Below are positions 1 to 8,346 of a stretch of 64,000 nucleotides of DNA, piece by piece. The number at the start of each line of letters is the position of its first letter. Positions within the stretch are counted from its first letter, which is position 1. The position numbers were made by a program, and so were the translations under genes. The notes beneath the pieces were generated by a model. The model had not been told where the DNA came from and did no database searches. It saw only the letters and a list, made by a program, of their open reading frames with translations. The stretch is taken from NCBI GenBank assembly GCA_003134435.1, contig PLBE01000248.1:1-64000 (forward strand), in the 5' to 3' direction. Source of the DNA: Acidobacteriaceae bacterium (GTDB lineage Bacteria > Acidobacteriota > Terriglobia > Terriglobales > Acidobacteriaceae).

Positions 1-206
1 TGCTGGGCTTTTTGCTGCTGGTTCTGTTGTTGCTGCTTCTGCTGCTGGGCGTTCTTAGGCTGGCCCGCCTGTTTGTCGGGCTGGGCTTGTTCCTTCTGCT
101 TGGCCTGCTTTTCGTCCTGCTGATCCTGCTGAGCATAAGCAGGAGCGGTGGTTCCGACAAAACAGAACAGAACTGCCGTGGTGATGATGAATCCGAGTCG
201 TTTCAT
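1..206 (-). CDS. Gln-rich secreted protein, 3' end beyond the window
   Basis: The minus strand opens with an ATG at 206 preceded by a GAGG-type ribosome site and reads to the window edge without a stop (68 codons visible). The first 25 residues form a typical signal peptide: two basic residues, a hydrophobic core and an AYA cleavage site before QQDQQ. What follows is almost entirely Gln, Lys, Ala and Asn. The C-terminal part lies outside the window, so no domain can be assigned. It is probably a periplasmic or exported low-complexity protein. The leucine-rich plus-strand frame over the same bases is its complement. Confidence 0.7.
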   Translation of the reverse strand, partial: MKRLGFIITTAVLFCFVGTTAPAYAQQDQQDEKQAKQKEQAQPDKQAGQPKNAQQQKQQQQNQQQKAQ

Positions 207-610
207 GAAAGTTGCCTCACATTCCCGCTTACGAGCGTTACCTCACGCTTCCAGCGTAAGCGTTGCAAAAGGTGCTTAACTGTCTCGTTTTGACCAGAGT
301 GAGAACGGACGATGTTGTGGCGGTGGCTGTAATTGGGGCCAATGTTTCTGCGCGCGGACGACGAACCTCTTTGGTGCAGCTTCAAAAAGGCCTGCACCTC
401 TTGCAATAGCCGCGAACCGTCAGGCTGGGAGCTGGCAAGGGGCCTGCGCGGCACGATCTTTCGTGACCGGTTTAAACGATTGGAGGAGGACTGCTGCTTA
501 ATTGCTGCTGAAGACCCGATTCAAAACATTCAAGCGAGACTCCCCGTTGAAAAGCGGGCATGTGATTTCCCCGTAAGATAGAAGCGAGCTAAACTCACTA
601 CGAGGTTGGA
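207..610. other. Intergenic region between divergent genes
   Basis: This 404-base stretch separates the minus-strand Gln-rich gene from the plus-strand phospholipase-like gene and should hold both promoters. Besides the inverted repeat at 226-262 I see no gene, RNA or clear sigma-70 promoter. The open frames crossing it lack signals and do not resemble proteins. Confidence 0.5.
226..262. promoter_or_regulatory. Inverted repeat upstream of the Gln-rich gene
   Basis: CGCTTACG (226-233) and CGTAAGCG (255-262) are perfect 8 bp complements separated by 21 bases, 20 bases upstream of the minus-strand start at 206. A nested ACGCTT/AAGCGT pair lies at 245-263. It could be an operator or a 5' leader hairpin. 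No protein is known to bind it. Confidence 0.35.
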
Positions 611-1945
611 ATGGGGAGAATGGGACGCGACGAGACGTGGTCTGTGAGAGCTCTTGCCATCGTCATGGCGCTTGTCCTGTATTTGGGCTGGCCAAATGAG
701 ACCGCGGCCTATGCCGTCCTTGCGCATGAAGCGATCATTGACAGCGCATGGGACACCAACATACGCCCCTTACTGTTGAAGCGTTTCCCCGGTGCCACGC
801 CACAAGAACTCAAAGAAGCACATGGCTATGCATATGGCGGGGCGATTATCCAGGACATGGGCTATTACCCGCACGGAAGTTTTTTCTTCAGCGACTTGAC
901 GCACTATGTGCGGAGCGGAGACTTTGTCCTGGCCCTTCTCCACGATTCCAAGGATCTTGACGGCTATGCCTTTGCGCTTGGTGCCCTCGCTCACTATGCC
1001 TCGGACAACGAAGGTCACCCCATCGGCACGAATCGCGCAGTCCCGCTCCTGTATCCCAAGTTGAAAACCAAATACGGCGACTCCGTGACCTATGAAGAAG
1101 ACAAGCTCGCACACGTAAAGACGGAATTTGGATTCGACGTTCTGGAAGTAGCGCAGGGACGTTACGCTCCCGATACCTACCACGACTTCATCGGCTTTGG
1201 AGTTTCGGTTCCTCTACTGGAACAAGCCTTTCAGGAAACCTACGGTTTGGATTTGAAAACCGTTCTTACTAACGAAGACGAGGTCCTCGGTTCCTACCGT
1301 CACGCTGTCAGCCAACTCCTTCCCAAAGCCACGCGCGTTGCCTGGAGCCTGAAGAAAGACGAGATTTTGAAGGACCAGCCCAGCATGACGAGAAAGAAGT
1401 TTCTCTATAATCTTTCTCGCGCGAGTTACCAAAAGAACTGGGGAAAGACCTATCGACCGCCGACCTTTTGGGAAAGGTTTTTCGCATTCCTTACTCGGAT
1501 TCTCCCCAAGGTCGGCCCCCTAAAAGTGCTGCAACTCAAAACACCAACGCCTGCGGCGGAAAAACTATTCCAGGCGAGCTTCAACTCGACTCTGGATCGC
1601 TACCGACAGCTGCTAACCAAGGTAGGTTCCGGCCAGCCAGACTTGCCCAACGAAAATTTTGACACCGGTGCGATAACAGGGCCCGGAATATATCGACTCA
1701 ACGATGAGACGCACGCAAAGTTGCTCGACGCGCTGGCGAAGGAGAGTTTCAGTGGTGCTTCGCTCGAGGTTCGGGCTGAGCTTCTGGAATTCTATGGGCA
1801 TCCGGATGCTCCTTACGCGACGAAGCGAAAGCCAAAGGACTGGGCGAGAGTCCAGGACGAAATTGAACAATTGAAGAAAGCAGGTCCGCCAGTGGTTCCG
1901 CCGGCCGCGGATGGTCCCGTCCAGCCAGGCCTCTCGTCCGAGTAA
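611..1945 (+). CDS. Zinc-dependent phospholipase C-like secreted protein
   Basis: A 444-residue protein with an N-terminal signal or anchor segment (about residues 11-34, ending TAAYA). The next 110 residues carry the metal-ligand pattern of the zinc-dependent phospholipase C / S1-P1 nuclease fold: His39 in LAHEAIIDSAW, Asp82 in QDMGYYP, His98 in LTHYVRSGDF, then His128, Asp132 and His136 in LAHYASDNEGHP. The C-terminal 250 residues are less conserved and end in a Pro-rich tail. The family hydrolyses phosphodiester bonds in phospholipids outside the cytoplasm; the substrate is not predictable. The ATG at 611 has a GAGG site six bases upstream. Confidence 0.75.
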   Translation: MGRMGRDETWSVRALAIVMALVLYLGWPNETAAYAVLAHEAIIDSAWDTNIRPLLLKRFPGATPQELKEAHGYAYGGAIIQDMGYYPHGSFFFSDLTHYVRSGDFVLALLHDSKDLDGYAFALGALAHYASDNEGHPIGTNRAVPLLYPKLKTKYGDSVTYEEDKLAHVKTEFGFDVLEVAQGRYAPDTYHDFIGFGVSVPLLEQAFQETYGLDLKTVLTNEDEVLGSYRHAVSQLLPKATRVAWSLKKDEILKDQPSMTRKKFLYNLSRASYQKNWGKTYRPPTFWERFFAFLTRILPKVGPLKVLQLKTPTPAAEKLFQASFNSTLDRYRQLLTKVGSGQPDLPNENFDTGAITGPGIYRLNDETHAKLLDALAKESFSGASLEVRAELLEFYGHPDAPYATKRKPKDWARVQDEIEQLKKAGPPVVPPAADGPVQPGLSSE

Positions 1946-2006
1946 GGGGAAGATTTTCTGTGTGCTCTCAACCGTCGCGGTTGAGACTGTATGTGTGAGA
2001 TACGGC

Positions 2007-2684
2007 ATGCAACCGAGTCCAGCCAAATTCTCGGCCCGAGCCATAAAGGCCTCCTGGTGGTTGGGGACGGCCTCGCTGGCCTTTGGCCTTTTTATCAAGG
2101 TCACTTCTGAACTGCTGGAGCACGAGATGTCCGGCGTGGATCGTACGATCCTAACTGGTTTCGCGAAGGCACGAACTCCCTGGCTCACTGTGGTGGCCGT
2201 GGATTTGACGGCACTGGGATCGGTCACACTCGTAGTGCTTATTTCGACCATAGCTTTGTGTGTGCTGCTTCTCGTGAAGGACCGCATGGGTGCGCTGCAA
2301 CTAGCGGCAGCGTCCGTAGGTGCAGGAATTCTAACGACCACAATAAAGGACTACATTGACCGAGCTCGCCCTGAGGTCGTTCCACAGCTCGTCGAGGTTT
2401 CGGGCTTGTCCTATCCCAGCGGCCACTCACTGGCGGCCGCATCCCTCTATCTGACCATAGCCATTCTTGTGTGCCGGCATCTTCAAAGAACCGGGCATCA
2501 AATCGCGATTCTGGCGATGACGGTTGGGATCATACTGCTGGTGGGAATGACTCGCATCTACCTCGGAGTGCATTACCCAAGCGACGTCGCCAGTGGCATA
2601 TCACTTGGGGCGGCCTGGGCGCTTTTGCTGGCCGGGTGCTTTTCGTTTTTCCCTGATCCCAAGATCGCCCGCCCCGGGCAATAG
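2007..2684 (+). CDS. PAP2-family membrane phosphatase
   Basis: A 225-residue integral membrane protein with the three PAP2 phosphatase motifs in order: KDYIDRARP, PSGH, and RIYLGVHYPSD with the catalytic His and the Asp that follows. About five or six hydrophobic segments are visible. The family removes phosphate from lipid substrates such as phosphatidate or undecaprenyl diphosphate. The frame is open further upstream, but the ATG at 2007 gives a normal family length and avoids overlapping the gene before it. It follows a phospholipase-like gene, so a shared role in phospholipid turnover is possible but unproven. Confidence 0.85.
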   Translation: MQPSPAKFSARAIKASWWLGTASLAFGLFIKVTSELLEHEMSGVDRTILTGFAKARTPWLTVVAVDLTALGSVTLVVLISTIALCVLLLVKDRMGALQLAAASVGAGILTTTIKDYIDRARPEVVPQLVEVSGLSYPSGHSLAAASLYLTIAILVCRHLQRTGHQIAILAMTVGIILLVGMTRIYLGVHYPSDVASGISLGAAWALLLAGCFSFFPDPKIARPGQ

Positions 2685-2787
2685 TTCTCTGGATCGTGTG
2701 CTGCCCCTTCGATTGTGACTCCTGAACATTAGTGCAGCATCAGATGGAGAGCAGGAGCAGCTGCGAGGGCTTCACAACTCTCTTTCT

Positions 2788-3660
2788 TCATCGCGCTCCC
2801 GGCGGCTCTTGGGCGGTTGGAATTCCGACCAGGTGGCGATAGAACGCAACGGCCCGGTTGACCGAGGAAGACTCATTTCCCGCGATCAGCCCGTTGGCAT
2901 TCTTTCCTGTGCGCACGATGCTGTAGTAGCGCCAGACGCTCTCTGACTCGCGATCCAGGAAGTACATCGACTGGAGGTCACCCGGGTGAAGGATAGGGAT
3001 GAGGAAATAGCGCATCGTGCTGACGTTCTCCACATCGAAGACAAGTCGCCTGGCCGAAGCCTCCACAATGTGCATTCGGTAGATGGCCTTGCCAGAAAGG
3101 TTGTCGACCTGTTCGAAGTAGAGCACCTTGCCTTCCTTCATCTCATCGGACGTAAAGTCTCCGCGGCGTCGACCGGACTGCAAACCGGTCAGAGCATAGG
3201 CGTCCACAATTAGCGTTCGCCACTGCTTGTGAGTGGTTGACCAGTAGCGCATGCCCGCGAGTTCTGAAATTGCTCCAATTTGGCGAAACAAGCCGCTAGC
3301 TTCCGAGGTATGAGGAAATCGTGCGGCTACGGTCACCAACGTCGTAAAGCCCACTTCAGCCCAACCGGTGCATGGGGGCGGTTTCCAGTCCAGGCCCAGG
3401 TCAGACTTGCTCCACGACTTCACGATCGCCAAATGATCCAAACCCGGATAGATCGGATAGAACGGAGTGAGCTCATCTCCGCACGGCGGCTGCGGTCCTA
3501 GCTGAGACTCAACATTAATGAGCCGTGCCGCCTGCAGCGCAGGGGGAGAAAGCTGGAGGCGATTTGCCTCTTGGGCTGAATTTATCGCGGGCAATACCAA
3601 GAGGAGCCCCGAGAGAGTTAGCGCGTCGCGCAACCGGGACAGTTTGTCCGTCACTAGCAT
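2788..3660 (-). CDS. Secreted protein of unknown function (DUF6675-like)
   Basis: A 290-residue protein with a signal peptide (hydrophobic LSGLLLVLPAI, cleavage near NSA-QE). The mature part is a single region with conserved-looking stretches CTGWAEVG, MRYWSTTHKQW and SVWRYYSIVRTG. It resembles exported DUF6675-type proteins of Acidobacteria by eye, but I cannot confirm the family. The start at 3660 was preferred to the frame opening at 3738 because it places the signal peptide near the N-terminus. The gene converges with the PAP2 gene and has no operon partner. Confidence 0.6.
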   Translation of the reverse strand: MLVTDKLSRLRDALTLSGLLLVLPAINSAQEANRLQLSPPALQAARLINVESQLGPQPPCGDELTPFYPIYPGLDHLAIVKSWSKSDLGLDWKPPPCTGWAEVGFTTLVTVAARFPHTSEASGLFRQIGAISELAGMRYWSTTHKQWRTLIVDAYALTGLQSGRRRGDFTSDEMKEGKVLYFEQVDNLSGKAIYRMHIVEASARRLVFDVENVSTMRYFLIPILHPGDLQSMYFLDRESESVWRYYSIVRTGKNANGLIAGNESSSVNRAVAFYRHLVGIPTAQEPPGAR

Positions 3661-4136
3661 TGCCTGCTCGATTCCGACTTCTGGGGATCGCGAATTGCTG
3701 TAGATCGTCGAAAACTCACAGACCCACAAATCTTCCAAAGGGCTATGCGCCGAGCGAGAGAACTTAAAGACAGAGATCCCGGACCTGTCTGGGTGTCTGG
3801 ACGAAAGCCAAAACCATTGTTTCGTTCTGATCTCACACGTGTCTGGTCAAAACGGAACATACGATGCGCACGCGACGTTGATGCTCTCGATGGGATTTTT
3901 GAACCTGACACACGGGACGTTCTGTCTCGGCTCAGGGTGGCCCGGCAGCAGGCACCCCTCGTCGCGGAATCACCGGCGACTTCCCGGCAACATACGAACC
4001 CTGTGAAGTCGCTTGGCGGTCTGCATTTAGATCCCGCAGAGATGGTCAATTGTGCACAGACCTCAGAGACCCCCCGAGATTAATAAAGAGATAGCCCTCA
4101 CGCGCAATCCACGCTTCGCGAGGGTCGAGGTGGAAT
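3661..4136. other. Intergenic region upstream of the first csbD-like gene
   Basis: Between the divergent secreted-protein gene and the CsbD-like gene are 476 bases without a credible gene. A 112-codon frame (3745-4083) crosses it but starts in Arg-rich, low-information sequence with no ribosome site and no family resemblance. The promoter and ribosome site (GAGGTGG just before 4137) of the CsbD gene must be at its right end. Confidence 0.5.
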
Positions 4137-4349
4137 ATGAAGACCAGCACGAAGGACAAGCTAAAAGGCAGCTTCCACGAAATGAAGGGAACGATCAAGC
4201 AAGAGGTCGGAAAGATCACGAATGATCCTGATCTGAAAGCCGAAGGGAAAGCCGAAAAGAAGGAAGGCAAAGTTCAACAGAAGATAGGCCATGCTAAAGA
4301 AGCCGTCGCAGATTTGAAAGACAAGCTAACAGAGCTGAAGACTGGATAA
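4137..4349 (+). CDS. CsbD-family stress protein (copy 1)
   Basis: A 70-residue, highly charged Lys/Glu-rich protein with the CsbD pattern: DKLKGSFHEMKGTIKQEVGK, then NDPDLKAEGKAEKKEGKVQQ and IGHAKEAV. CsbD-like proteins are small, soluble, abundant general-stress proteins of unknown mechanism; the Bacillus member is under sigma-B control. A second copy sits at 17471-17650. Here it is followed 75 bases later by a small membrane-tethered protein, a common pairing in stress loci. Confidence 0.85.
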   Translation: MKTSTKDKLKGSFHEMKGTIKQEVGKITNDPDLKAEGKAEKKEGKVQQKIGHAKEAVADLKDKLTELKTG

Positions 4350-4423
4350 GCCATTCAGTATCTAATCTGCAAAGTTCTACGAGCCATCGAAAACCAAGCG
4401 AATCAACGTCGAACTTGGAGAGA

Positions 4424-4696
4424 ATGATGCCGCAAACAGTGCTGGAACGAACCGGTGAGCACATCGCCGAATCTGCGCGCAAGGCTTCTCGCGTGACATC
4501 TGTGGTTGCCGATGCAATTGAAGATGGCGTAGGAGCGGCGAGGCGTGTTGTGAGACAGGGCGGCGATGCTGCCGAAGAGTTCTTTGATGATACAACCAAG
4601 CGCCTGCAGCGACACCCGATTGAAACTGTCATAGCGTCATTAGCTGTAGGCATGACCGTAGGAATTCTGATCGGCTGGATGATGAAACGAAGGTAG
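4424..4696 (+). CDS. Small C-tail-anchored protein, ElaB/YqjD (DUF883)-like
   Basis: About 90 residues: an amphipathic, Glu/Arg/Ala-rich helical region and one C-terminal membrane segment with a glycine-spaced core (VGMTVGILIGWMM) ending MKRR. This is the layout of ElaB/YqjD proteins, which tether ribosomes or other partners to the inner membrane in stationary phase. Two ATGs (4424, 4427) follow GGAGAG at 4417-4422; the second has the better spacing. A TTG at 4415 is less likely. Co-occurrence with CsbD supports a stress role. Confidence 0.7.
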   Translation: MMPQTVLERTGEHIAESARKASRVTSVVADAIEDGVGAARRVVRQGGDAAEEFFDDTTKRLQRHPIETVIASLAVGMTVGILIGWMMKRR

Positions 4697-4929
4697 GTCT
4701 GGCAAATAGCCAGGATGCTTGGAAGCAGGTGCTTGCTAGCCTGTCGTCGAAGCCTTCGCCGACTGGAGATACCACGCGATAGCTGTTCCGGTCACTAACC
4801 TGTTGAGCGGACAGCAAAGGCCGTTTGATGAGACGCAGCACGAGTCCCGGGCACCAGGACGGACCCGTGTGGCCTTCACCTTCGGTTCGGTACCGTTGCG
4901 ACCGGACCACACCGTTCAAGGAGCCCGCA

Positions 4930-6261
4930 ATGTCCGAGCCGGACCGCTCCGGGAGTATGCAGTCGAACACCACGATGCGCACAGCGAGTCCTCTGTTGTT
5001 CGGAAAAAAGTCAGCGTCCTCATATGGGATACCCATGCCGTCCCTTCCAATGCGGATAGCGGTTGTCGGGAACCATCTCCCGCGACAGTGTGGAATTGCG
5101 ACCTTCTCAACAGATTTGTGCGATGCGATTGCTGATGAGTTTGGAGCCGCTGGAGTATTGGTTGTAGCCGTCAACGACCCCCAATCAGACTACAGCTACC
5201 CTGTGCGGGTGCGATTCGAGATAACCGAGAGCGATCTCTCCTCCTATCAGGCAGCCGCCGACTTTCTTAATTCCAGCAACGTCGATCTCGTCTGTCTACA
5301 GCACGAGTATGGGATTTTTGGAGGGAAGCGCGGCAGCCATGTCCTGCGGCTGCTGCAGCACCTCAAACTGCCAGTGGTGACAACTCTGCATACGGTTCTT
5401 CGTGAGCCAGATGTCGACCAGCTGATCGTCCTGCAAGAAATCGCCGCACTCTCTGATCGTCTTATTGTGATGAGTGAACACTCTTCCCAGTTTTTGCAGG
5501 ACGTATTTAGGATCCCGGTGGGCAAGATTGACCTCATTCCACACGGCATCCCCGACCTGCCTTTTGCGGAGCCAGTTCTTCATAGAGATTCGCTCTCAGC
5601 ACAAGGAAAGATCGTATTACTCACGTTCGGCCTGCTGTCTCCGAATAAGGGATTCGAAACCGTGATTCAGGCCCTGCCACGCATCTTGTCACGGCACAGC
5701 AACGTTGTTTATGTGATCGCGGGCGCTACTCACCCTCACGTCAGACGTCGTGAGGGTGATCGATACCGGTTCCAATTGCAGGCCTTAGCCAAGGAGCTGG
5801 GAGTTGAGGAGAACGTGGTCTTCCACAACCGGTTTGTCAGCCCGCCCGAGATGGCATCGCTAGTGGGTTCCGCCGACATCTACGTCACGCCGTACCGCTA
5901 TGAGGCACAAGCCGTATCAGGAACACTCGCGTACGCCTTGGGCGCCGGGAAGGCGATCATCTCCACGCCGTACTGGCACGCTGCCGAACTCCTGGCCGAT
6001 GGGCGCGGGGAGTTGGTTCCCTTCGAGGATCCAGCGGCTCTTGCAGATGTGGCAATTGAACTCCTGGACAACCAGGCAGCTCGCGAGGCCATGCGTAGAC
6101 GTGCCTACAGCTATGCACGCCGAATGGTCTGGGACCAAGTGGCGCAGTCATATATGCAGACCTTCGTACGAGCTTCCGCTGGTCGCAAGCAACCTGCCCG
6201 CGCGGCGTTCCCCGCACAGAACGCCCAGAAGAACGCTACAAGCCGACTCATGAATGCCTGA
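4930..6261 (+). CDS. GT4-family glycosyltransferase
   Basis: A 443-residue GT-B enzyme. The N-terminal Rossmann part begins MRIAVVGNHLPRQCGIATFS and contains LVCLQHEYGIFGG; the C-terminal nucleotide-sugar domain has LLTFGLLSPNKGFE and YRYEAQAVSGTLAYALGAGK. This is the GT4 subgroup often annotated as mannosyltransferase-like; donor and acceptor are unknown. The ATG at 4930 was chosen because AAGGAG lies seven bases upstream, although the frame is open to 4825. The cupin gene follows 18 bases after the stop and is probably co-transcribed. Confidence 0.8.
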   Translation: MSEPDRSGSMQSNTTMRTASPLLFGKKSASSYGIPMPSLPMRIAVVGNHLPRQCGIATFSTDLCDAIADEFGAAGVLVVAVNDPQSDYSYPVRVRFEITESDLSSYQAAADFLNSSNVDLVCLQHEYGIFGGKRGSHVLRLLQHLKLPVVTTLHTVLREPDVDQLIVLQEIAALSDRLIVMSEHSSQFLQDVFRIPVGKIDLIPHGIPDLPFAEPVLHRDSLSAQGKIVLLTFGLLSPNKGFETVIQALPRILSRHSNVVYVIAGATHPHVRRREGDRYRFQLQALAKELGVEENVVFHNRFVSPPEMASLVGSADIYVTPYRYEAQAVSGTLAYALGAGKAIISTPYWHAAELLADGRGELVPFEDPAALADVAIELLDNQAAREAMRRRAYSYARRMVWDQVAQSYMQTFVRASAGRKQPARAAFPAQNAQKNATSRLMNA

Positions 6262-6279
6262 GTGAAGGAGATCGTGACT

Positions 6280-6669
6280 ATGACTGAATACGTTGGAGCA
6301 ATTGAAAAACAAACTTTGGAAAACACATATTTCCGGCAGGTGTTATTCACGGCACAGCACGCACAGCTTGTCGTGATGTGTTTGCGGCCCGGAGAAGACA
6401 TCGGAGATGAAGTGCATTCGAATGTCGATCAGTTCTTCCGCATCGAGCAGGGGGAGGCCAAGTTCGTCTTTAACGAAAAGGAGGCGCACCTGGTGCATGA
6501 CGGAGACGCGGTCGTGGTTCCCGCAGGGACTTACCACAACGTGGTCAATACTTCGAAGACGGCACTATTGAAGCTCTATACGATCTATTCTCCGCCAAAC
6601 CATCCCGATGGGACGGTGCACAAGACTAAAGCCGAGGCAGTCGCTGCAGAATTGGTGGAACACCACTAA
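6280..6669 (+). CDS. Cupin-domain protein (copy 1)
   Basis: A 129-residue single-domain cupin resembling mannose-6-phosphate isomerase type II. It shows the first cupin motif as PGEDIGDEVHSNVDQFFRIE, with one His replaced by Asp/Gln, and the second as GDAVVVPAGTYHNVVN. These proteins bind a metal in a small beta barrel; some isomerise sugars, many have no assigned reaction. AAGGAG ends nine bases before the ATG. A close paralogue is at 20481-20870, nearly identical through residues 1-125. Its position directly after a glycosyltransferase hints at sugar metabolism. Confidence 0.85.
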   Translation: MTEYVGAIEKQTLENTYFRQVLFTAQHAQLVVMCLRPGEDIGDEVHSNVDQFFRIEQGEAKFVFNEKEAHLVHDGDAVVVPAGTYHNVVNTSKTALLKLYTIYSPPNHPDGTVHKTKAEAVAAELVEHH

Positions 6670-6807
6670 AACGCCGGGCCCTCTCTGACCAGCGGGGAGA
6701 CTTTTTGTTCCCGGCTGGCGAGGCGTCGTACGAATCACCCCCATTGGACCCTGGTGCGTGGCTTTGTTCGTTGACCCGGTCTTGAGGCTGCTGCGGAGCT
6801 GGCAAAT

Positions 6808-8286
6808 ATGAATGCTCTTCTCCTATATCCGAAATGGCCGGACACTTACTGGAGCTTCAAGCATGCTCTGCCCTTTCAGGGCAAGCGTTCTTCGTATCCT
6901 CCTTTGGGGTTGCTCACGATTGCTGCCCTACTGCCAACTCACTGGGTGAAGCGCCTCGTCGACACGAACGTCCGCGCCCTAACAGATTCCGACCTGGCGT
7001 GGGCCGACGTCGCGCTGGTTAGCGGCATGCTGGTGCAAAAGGACAATCTACTCGCAATCCTGGCTCGGTGCCGTGCTTGCGGAATACGTACAGTCGTGGG
7101 TGGACCGATCGCCAGCGGTTTCGCGGACCTGCATCGTTACGCCGATCATGTTGTGATTGGGGAGGCCGAGGACCTGATCGCGCCACTTGCCGAAGACCTG
7201 GAACGGGGTGCAGCAAAGCCGCAATACAAGGCTAGCGAGATGCCATCCCTTGATCGCAGTCCCTTGCCTGACTTGAGTTTGATCAATACCCGGCATTACT
7301 GCTCGATGGCCATCCAGTATTCACGTGGGTGCCCATACAACTGCGAGTTTTGCGACATTATTGAGATATACGGGCGCAAGCCCAGGACGAAGTCTGTGTC
7401 TCAAGTCATCACTGAACTGGAGCAACTGTATCGCCTCAAATGGAGAGGGGCAGTGTTTCTTGTGGACGACAACTTCATCGGAAACAAGAAGAACGTCAGG
7501 CAACTGCTACCCGCAATGGCCGAATGGAACAATCGACATCGCCGGCCATTTACATTCTTCACAGAGGCGTCCATGAACCTGGCAGATGATGCTGAGATTC
7601 TTGCGTTGATGAAAGCCGCTGGTTTCATCCGAGTGTTCCTGGGCATTGAGACTCCGGTAGAAGCAAGCCTGAAAGAAGCGCACAAGCTGCAGAACACCCA
7701 GCGAAGCTTGCTCGATAGCGTACGCTGCATTCAGCAACACGGTATCGAGGTTATGGCCGGCTTTATCGTAGGCTTCGATAGTGATCCGGAAGATGTGTTC
7801 GACAGGCAGGTTGAGTTTATCGAGGAGAGCGCCATCCCGATCGCAATGGTAGGGCTTCTCCAGGCACTTCCCGGCACGCAGCTGTACCGGCGCCTGGAGC
7901 GCGAAGGACGCCTTGTCAGCGACGCAAACGGAAACAACATCGATTGCAATCTGAGTTTCATTCCGACAATGTCTGCACAATGCTTGTTGGATGGGTATCG
8001 TTCGATTTTGAAGCGCATTTACGCTCCGGACGCATACTATGATCGGGTCCGGCGGTTTCTGGAGCGCTATCAGCCCACCCGAACGCGCAGGTCGCTCTCG
8101 GAGTACCTCGCGTTATGTCGTTCCATCGTGAAGCAAGGCATTCTCGGCGACGCACGCGCAAGCTACTGGAAGTTGCTCATTGAGACCGGCATCCGGTACC
8201 GCCACGCCTTCGGCACTGCAGTGACCTTGGCGATCCTGGGTTATCACTTCCGCGCGGTGACCGAGGCAGTATGCCGAGCTGACTAG
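6808..8286 (+). CDS. B12-binding radical SAM protein
   Basis: A 492-residue enzyme with an N-terminal cobalamin-binding-like Rossmann domain (about 1-150, including VVGGPIASGF and HVVIGEAED) and a radical SAM core whose CPYNCEFC motif (C-x3-C-x2-C) binds the 4Fe-4S cluster. Further core elements are FLVDDNFIGNKK and VFLGIETP. The C-terminal 120 residues match the DUF4070-type extension common in this group. Members methylate or rearrange unactivated carbons, for instance hopanoid methylases; the substrate here is unknown. The gene stands alone, convergent with mgtA. Confidence 0.85.
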   Translation: MNALLLYPKWPDTYWSFKHALPFQGKRSSYPPLGLLTIAALLPTHWVKRLVDTNVRALTDSDLAWADVALVSGMLVQKDNLLAILARCRACGIRTVVGGPIASGFADLHRYADHVVIGEAEDLIAPLAEDLERGAAKPQYKASEMPSLDRSPLPDLSLINTRHYCSMAIQYSRGCPYNCEFCDIIEIYGRKPRTKSVSQVITELEQLYRLKWRGAVFLVDDNFIGNKKNVRQLLPAMAEWNNRHRRPFTFFTEASMNLADDAEILALMKAAGFIRVFLGIETPVEASLKEAHKLQNTQRSLLDSVRCIQQHGIEVMAGFIVGFDSDPEDVFDRQVEFIEESAIPIAMVGLLQALPGTQLYRRLEREGRLVSDANGNNIDCNLSFIPTMSAQCLLDGYRSILKRIYAPDAYYDRVRRFLERYQPTRTRRSLSEYLALCRSIVKQGILGDARASYWKLLIETGIRYRHAFGTAVTLAILGYHFRAVTEAVCRAD

Positions 8287-8346
8287 CCGTGAGTTCCGTG
8301 GCTGCCTCAGACCTTGGTCAAGAATGCCTGTTTCTCGCCACCGCCG

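Noticed and set aside
12-293. Leucine-rich plus-strand open frame
   Set aside because: It is the complement of a Gln-codon-rich minus-strand gene that has a proper signal peptide and ribosome site.
3745-4083. 112-codon plus-strand frame
   Set aside because: No ribosome site, composition unlike neighbours, and it shares bases with an equally poor minus-strand frame.
6670-6730. Rho-independent terminator after the first cupin
   Set aside because: A T run is present but the preceding stem needs several mismatches and G-T pairs.
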